The position numbers and the translations under genes are program-made. A stretch of DNA of 64,000 nucleotides, taken from Rotaria sp. Silwood1. Lineage: Eukaryota > Rotifera > Eurotatoria > Philodinida > Philodinidae. The notes under the pieces were generated by a model. The model ran no database searches, was not told the DNA's origin, and saw nothing but the letters and a program-made list of their open reading frames with translations. The stretch is from contig CAJNOP010000223.1 in the NCBI GenBank assembly GCA_905250075.1, forward strand, positions 1 through 64,000, in the 5' to 3' direction. This document shows positions 58,012-64,000 of the stretch, piece after piece (the stretch's first letter is position 1; each line of letters opens with the position of its first letter).

Positions 58012-60143
58012 AGTATTTTTGATCTGTTTGTCGTATTGATCTATCTTCATTAATATTCCGAGTCACTTGGAACAGATATGAAAACGTCTAAATCTGTGAA
58101 ATGTTGTTATTGAATAAAATTATTTTTTCTGTTCCGTTCATGGTTTATTTTCCGTTCCCGTTCGTTTAATTAGCTAACAGTGAGCATTTGCAGTGAGAGT
58201 TGAGCGATTCATGCACATCAACACTCTCACCCCATTACGAAAGTATCATGTCAACCGTTAGCAAAAAAAAAAAGGAAATTTAATAAAGAATTTAAAACAA
58301 AATGAGATAGTTAAGAAAATGAATTCGAGAAAACGTGAGGATGGTTTGAATGGTATATGAGTTTGCATCTATTCATTTGTTAAGGCTTTTATTTTACAGC
58401 TTTTTCTAAACTATCGTCAGTAACGAATACTTTTGATATCTTGGGATAATGTTAAACGACGTCATATCAACTACTGTTTGTCTGTCCGTTTCACAAGATC
58501 TTATATTTCGTTTTTCTTGAAGAAAAGTGTAAGCATAATGAATGTTGACCGAACTGTTTCATTTTAGCCAGTTTTATTACGAATCATCAAAATCAAAATG
58601 ATTTAGATACGGAAAATCCATAGGTTAAGTTATTAAGAATCAAATTAATTTCACTTCTCAAAGTATGATAATGAAAAACCTCGGTTGGTGTTGATAGTCT
58701 ACAGGAGATGTATGCTCTTTTTATGATCTAAGTAAAAGGATACCTGGAAAAATAGAAAGCGTAAGTTTTCAATCAAAGTTTTCAAATTTACCCTAGCCTC
58801 CTCATTATAGGTCATAACAATGATCATACTCATATTACAGACTTTAGCAGTTGAACAAAATAGGCGTTATGCTATCTAAGATTTTTCTGGCAGATTAGAT
58901 CAAATTAGAAATTTAAAAAATAATAAAGATTACGCAGAGATCTGATTGAAAGAGGCTGCGCTAACAAGCTGTACCATTTCGATCGAATTGTTGTAAAGCT
59001 TTGCAATTTTAATACCTAAAGCCATATACCTAATTCCACCTTTTTCGATTCCAAAGAAATATAGACGAATGTTTTGAGCTAATCTTTTCATAATGGATCA
59101 ATATGAATCTAGACGTATTTTTCAATTCATTGTCATACAAATTCTTAAACGAAATCGTAATTTATGAAACTCGAATGCGTATACATTCTATTAAAGTATG
59201 TCAGTTTTGTTGTTTCGCTCAGAACAAAATAAATTGATTTAAGTTTAACCGAATGAAAGTCGATATTACTCAAAAGAAATGCATCGATTCACACTTCTAC
59301 CAATTTTTCTTTTGATGAATTATCTTTCTATGTTAAATATTCGATAAAAATGAGTTTGAAGTTAGCTCTTTTTCTACTTTTGCCGATTAATCATTAAAAC
59401 CAGAATAACTTTTTACTAAATATTCATAAATATTGATAGAAAACCAAAATCCTTAATTAATCCGGTATATACATTTCTAATGTCTTTTATTTGTGTGCTA
59501 TTAAAAATCATTCCAAGACAATAGATAAGCATATAGAATAAAAGAAATCTACAAGGCTATAATTGATTATAGAGTATTTCTTAAAGAATAAAATAAGTTG
59601 AAAAAAAATCTTTTGGTGATGACGACAAAGTTAGGTTTGTAGTAATAGATCGACGAATATTTTTTGTTCATTGTTAAGAACGAAACTGATTTAGAAAAAA
59701 AGAGTGTTAAAGAAACTATTGTTACCGCATTTATTTATTCATTCATTCTAAATCATGGTAAAAATAAAATGATCCTTCATCAAATCTCTTGCTATCAAAA
59801 TGAACGAAATATATATTTTACTTGAAAAACTTTGGCCTATTTTTTTATTTGTTGTCCGAAAGAATTTATGAAATGTTTGAGATACATCAAAACATGTGTA
59901 ACTATTAAGCCATAAGCATAAGGATCCATTCATGATTAACAAGATGTTATTACTAAACGAAGAGCCATATTTTCAGACAATAGAACGAAGTTCGATTCGA
60001 ATAATTTAGGCAGCATAGAAAATAAATCAATTAAAACTGTTTGGTTTTAAATATTAAAATGAATTGATTTTAGATCGAAACATTCAAATAATAAATAACA
60101 TTATTCGGTGGATTTTATTTGAAGAGAAATAGCAACAGAAAGT
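58012..60143. other. intergenic, nothing recognised
   Basis: No gene supported. A weak G/T then C/A inverted stretch (GTGAGAGTTGAGCG against CAACACTCTCACCC) lies at 58181-58234. The upstream region of the B-box gene is at its right edge. Confidence 0.4.
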
Positions 60144-60761
60144 ATGTCTCAAAAATGTTCAATGTGTCATCTATCGGCAGAAAAACACTGCGAAGGATGT
60201 AAAAACAATTTTTGTCGGGAGGATTTCACACAACATAAGCAACAACTAGTTAAAAAATTCAATAAAGAAATAGTGGAATTTCACTATGAACTTCTTGATG
60301 AATTAAAACAGTTAGAAAAGCCAAGTTCTTTACCATTGGATGTTTTTGCCCAAATCGAAAAATGGGAAAAAAGAACGATCAACAAAGTAAAAATGGCAAC
60401 AGAAAAAGTTCGCAGAGGAGTTACCCAACTAATTGATAAACAACGAACAGTAATGATAAAACAACTTAATTCAATAAAAACAGAAATTGATTCTCATCAA
60501 AAAGATCAAAATTTTAACGAAATTGATATTGATCAACTTAATCAAAAAATCAATGAAATACAAGAAACGCTTCGACAGTTTATTGAAAAAGGTGTAAATA
60601 AAGCCATTATTGTTGATCATGACAAAATTGATTGGGATCGAGTAATTTACGTTCAAGAAGATCTAGAAAGCGGTGAGTATTTTGAAGCGAAGTTGCACAA
60701 ATTGAACGATTACCTTGTATTCTTTCATTTCCTTAAGTTATCGAAATTAATACACTTATAG
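60144..60761 (+). CDS. B-box zinc finger / coiled-coil protein (TRIM-like, partial)
   Basis: The frame encodes 205 residues from MSQKCSMCHLSAEKHC. Residues 5-40 show a B-box-like pattern, C-x2-C...C-x2-C-x4-C-x2-D-F-x2-H, as in many bdelloid B-box proteins. Residues about 40-150 are charged, Gln/Lys/Glu-rich and predicted coiled coil, a self-association region in TRIM-type proteins. These proteins usually continue into NHL or other C-terminal repeats; here none is seen. A good donor, AAAGCG then GTGAGT, lies near 60673, so the last 29 residues (HFLKLSKLIHL at the end) may be read-through into an intron whose downstream exon is missing. There is no RING domain before the B-box. Confidence 0.6.
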   Translation: MSQKCSMCHLSAEKHCEGCKNNFCREDFTQHKQQLVKKFNKEIVEFHYELLDELKQLEKPSSLPLDVFAQIEKWEKRTINKVKMATEKVRRGVTQLIDKQRTVMIKQLNSIKTEIDSHQKDQNFNEIDIDQLNQKINEIQETLRQFIEKGVNKAIIVDHDKIDWDRVIYVQEDLESGEYFEAKLHKLNDYLVFFHFLKLSKLIHL

Positions 60762-63700
60762 AACAGAGTTACTTTCAAAGACATAGTTTTCAAGAAAATT
60801 GAATTTAAATTTCATTAAAGCGACATGGAACCACTTTCATTAAAGGAGAGTTTTCTATCGAAAATCTAAGGCTGTACGATTTCGACAACGGGCATCAAAG
60901 TTCATATTTATTCTTTAGTAAAGATTATTTTAAAATAGAATCTACGATCGATTTTGCGATGACATAGATTCGAACATTTGAAATTTGAAAATGGAAGTAC
61001 TAAATGCAAGGTTTTTTTTTGTTATTATTGATCAAAATTTTCATTCTTGACAACGAGAAGGACATTGTAAAAAGAATTAGAATTGAATAGAAAAATAAAA
61101 TGACATAAAAAGTTGCAAATAGAAAATGTCAAGTACTAAAAGTGTCGAAATAGGGGTTAGATAAAACTTCACAAATTTAATAGGGCAAGCTATGCAGATG
61201 AAAATAACATTATGGGTAACTAGTCGAAAGCGATTCTATCTGTGTATATAGATGTTTCTGCGCAAAAATAGATTTAAGGGATTTTCTAACTAAGAGATTT
61301 GCACTAATGATAGAGAATTTCATGCTTTATCAATTTCTATTAACCAATTTTGTTCCATAGATCTTATTTTACTAAGAATGATCAATTTTATCTGTGTCTA
61401 TCGTCGAGCCTACGAGCCTTGAAATCGAAGCCTTCATTTATACGATGTATATCTTATACAGAGTATATCGCTCACATCTCAATGATAGATGCAGATGTTT
61501 ATTTTGTTCGGAGACAAAACAACTGTATCCAACTAACTGAGCAAGTAACATGGGTAGAAAATCAATTAGTCAATATAATCGAGCTCAAGCAGTTGTAATT
61601 TTTGAGATACTCAAGACAATTGCTGTTTACTACACGATACTGATTTTTGAATTTTTTAACACTAACTTTTTAACTTACAATTATCCTCATTATGTTGCGT
61701 ATTTCACCTATTCTTGGTAAAATAAGATCTACGGAAAAAATTGGTTTATAGAAACTAATAGAACGTGACATTTTCTATTCTTAGTGCAAATCTCTTGACT
61801 AGGAAATGCGAAATTCGTTTAAATTTTTGTCACTGACTGCGTGTGTGTACCGATAGGAAATTTCATCTCGAAATTCTATATATTCATGTTTGTTTCGGTT
61901 GTTGAATAGTAAAACTCTAAATATCAATACCTAAAAAGAAGTTTGAAGTAGGAATTAGCCTCGTAGTGTTAACAGTTCTCGATGGAAAACAATTTGTTGA
62001 GTGACAAAATCATTTCACGAAATGAAGAGAAAGAATGAATCTTTCATGGCTTTTCCTATCTATGTTCAATGATGGAAAAGTTCTGAATTTAGATGTTTCT
62101 CAGTATGCATCGGGAAATCTTCCATTCTTATGAAATAGCTTTCTCGATAAATTGTGGACTTATGTTATATACAATCTGCTATACAATTCTTCCACGGAAC
62201 TTTCTATTATGATGGAAAATTCTGTGCCAAGAATTGAATTATTTTGCCAGAGTTACTAAAAATTCTGAAAGTATTATGTCAGATAAAAATTATATAAGTA
62301 GTTCATTGAAAACACAATGTCCATATACAAAAGATGAAGTTCAAAAGCTATGTTCGATTACTTTTCTGGCTTGTGCAATCCATCAAAAATGAACGACAGA
62401 TTTTTTTTTTTAAATAAATAAAACTTTTTACGATGCACTCAATCGTTTTATTTTTTAAATAATAATCCGATGACTTATTTTACTAAGTTCAATTCTAGAG
62501 AAATTTTCGTTATGCTCTAACTGATTTATTCGTTTTACTTCTTTATTTCAAAACACTTTTTTTTTCATGCATTATCTGTTTGTATGTTCCAATGAATTTG
62601 CACCGCCACTTCCTTTCAACACGATCGTGACAGTTATGGTTGAAAGATCGAATATCAGTAGAATCTCATAAAACGAATTCTATCTTACAATGTGTCGAAT
62701 ATGATTTCGAAACATCATTGCGTTACAATTCACGAATAATGTCTTATGTTGCATGATTGTTCGAGTTGTATCGGACAAGTTCATATTGCATTTTCGTTTA
62801 AAATGTGTTGAAAATTGTCCTATGATAGAAATAACAGCTAGCATGGATTTTTCATGGATTTACCTAAGAGCAACAACTTTTTAAACGGATGCATGGACAT
62901 TCGTTTGGCTTTTAAATTGAAAATAGTGCCAAAGAAGTCTATTATATTTGATCGATTTGAGCTGTTCTTCAATTTGCATAAAACAAAATTAACTAAGGAA
63001 CTATTCCCATAAGATGAGAAAACAATTTCAAAAATAAAAGATTCATCCGAGTTGTATGCCACTATATGTAGAAGACAAAAAAAATAGTTTTATCCGAAGA
63101 TAATCTCATTGAATTGTTCTTCAATGACATATCAGTCAGAGCATAATCTAAGCAATCATCCAAAATTGATTATACGTCATGAGCTGAATTGTTAAGAATG
63201 TGCTTTATAAGAAAATATTTGAAGTATTGAAATTCGAAGATCATTTCGATAAGTATCACTTTGAAACAAATAACCAACGCTGCAGTGCATTCGGTTGGAT
63301 GCAATCGATATAAAATCTATATGAAATGAACGATGCTCAATACGTATAGCTCGATGTTCTATTGGATAGAAGTTTTAATAACGGTTGTATACCGTATTTA
63401 TGAGTGAAAACTGTTTCTTTTTATTCTTATCGTAACATGCAGTCGAAAATACACTGAGCGAAAGCAAATTTTTTTAAACATCTGTAATATGCACCTGTTG
63501 TTTTATCTTCAAACTCACGTATCCTGTATTAAAAAAACGGTGCAAAATCCATAGGATTTCCATTTATTCAGAAAATGATCCCTCCTACGAATAATATTCG
63601 TTCATTAAATTGAACTGTGGTATTCAATTTTTCGGTCATAGCTTAGCTACTGTCCTTAAACGTATATATGTCATATCTGCTCGATACTATGAAACATATA

Positions 63701-64000
63701 AAGAAAATCAAAAATATTACGCATCATGTTTTCATTCACAATCTGATAATGACATGTATTACAGCATACTTACTCGGTTCTTCTTCGTTTCTCTTGAATT
63801 TATTGCCAGAATACAGGAAACCTATATATGCACGAAAAATTTAAACTTTGCTGATTCCTACATGTCAAGATACTTATTCTTCTGTTCATCTGTTAACTAG
63901 ATCAACTCTTAACTGAGTATGGGAGAGGTTTAATTGGCAGAGATCCATGAATAACTTTACAGAAACAAAAACTTTGCTGACACTGGTTATCTTCTTTTAG
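60762..64000. other. AT-rich region, no gene recognised
   Basis: Frames at 61350-61598, 63062-62838 and 63610-63900 (96 codons) have no recognisable domain and no partner exons. Downstream exons of the B-box gene were looked for here and not found. Confidence 0.45.

Noticed and set aside
63610..63900. 96-codon plus-strand frame
   Set aside because: No domain, Tyr/Ser/Phe-rich composition typical of AT-rich noncoding DNA, and no partner exons.
1..64000. tRNA, rRNA, CRISPR and operon-like structures
   Set aside because: Looked for by eye (T-arm-like GGTTCGA words, regularly spaced repeats, closely packed same-strand genes without introns); nothing convincing was found. A covariance-model search would be decisive.

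Overview
The window looks like nuclear DNA of an invertebrate animal, most probably a bdelloid rotifer (Rotaria/Adineta-like). It is strongly AT-rich and has short GT-AG introns with T-rich 3' ends. It also carries gene types typical of bdelloids: an ADP-ribosyltransferase fused to TPR repeats, a truncated F-box protein and a B-box/coiled-coil protein. Short TGTGGG-like blocks, the repeat reported for bdelloid telomeres, are scattered through the right half. The species assignment is an inference; no rRNA or other marker gene is present.

Left part (1-31.5 kb): very AT-rich, low gene density, conserved cellular genes. The minus strand holds, in transcription order, an RNF216/TRIAD3-like RBR ubiquitin ligase (15241-10829, eight coding exons) with a lipocalin gene nested in one intron; an Mpo1/DUF962 sphingolipid alpha-dioxygenase (9358-8870); and a CFAP58-like ciliary coiled-coil protein (8746-2916, five exons). 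The plus strand holds a SKI/SnoN-family transcriptional corepressor (21577-27666, nine exons). The exon phases of the three multi-exon models all close in frame. Two related hAT-type foldback elements with 8-bp target duplications lie in and next to these genes, and other inverted-repeat elements lie at about 7.96, 16.8 and 28.3 kb.

Right part (31.5-58 kb): less AT-rich and rich in mobile and broken DNA. It holds a truncated F-box gene, a complete-looking piggyBac transposon (33966-36343), a small secreted cysteine-containing protein, the 3' part of a membrane-protein gene, an intact ADP-ribosyltransferase-TPR gene (40735-38750), a decayed Penelope-like retroelement with RT and GIY-YIG remnants, an aldo-keto reductase lacking its middle, a composite foldback around 51 kb, GGTACC-rich repeats, and a decayed mariner with well-preserved long terminal repeats. 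Nine TGTGGG/CCCACA blocks, most of them hairpin-forming, fall between 32.1 and 55.4 kb and were not seen elsewhere in the window. This layout resembles the transposon-rich, subtelomere-like compartments known from bdelloids.

Right end (58-64 kb): AT-rich again, with one B-box/coiled-coil protein (60144) and otherwise no recognisable genes. No operons, CRISPR arrays, rRNA or tRNA genes were recognised.
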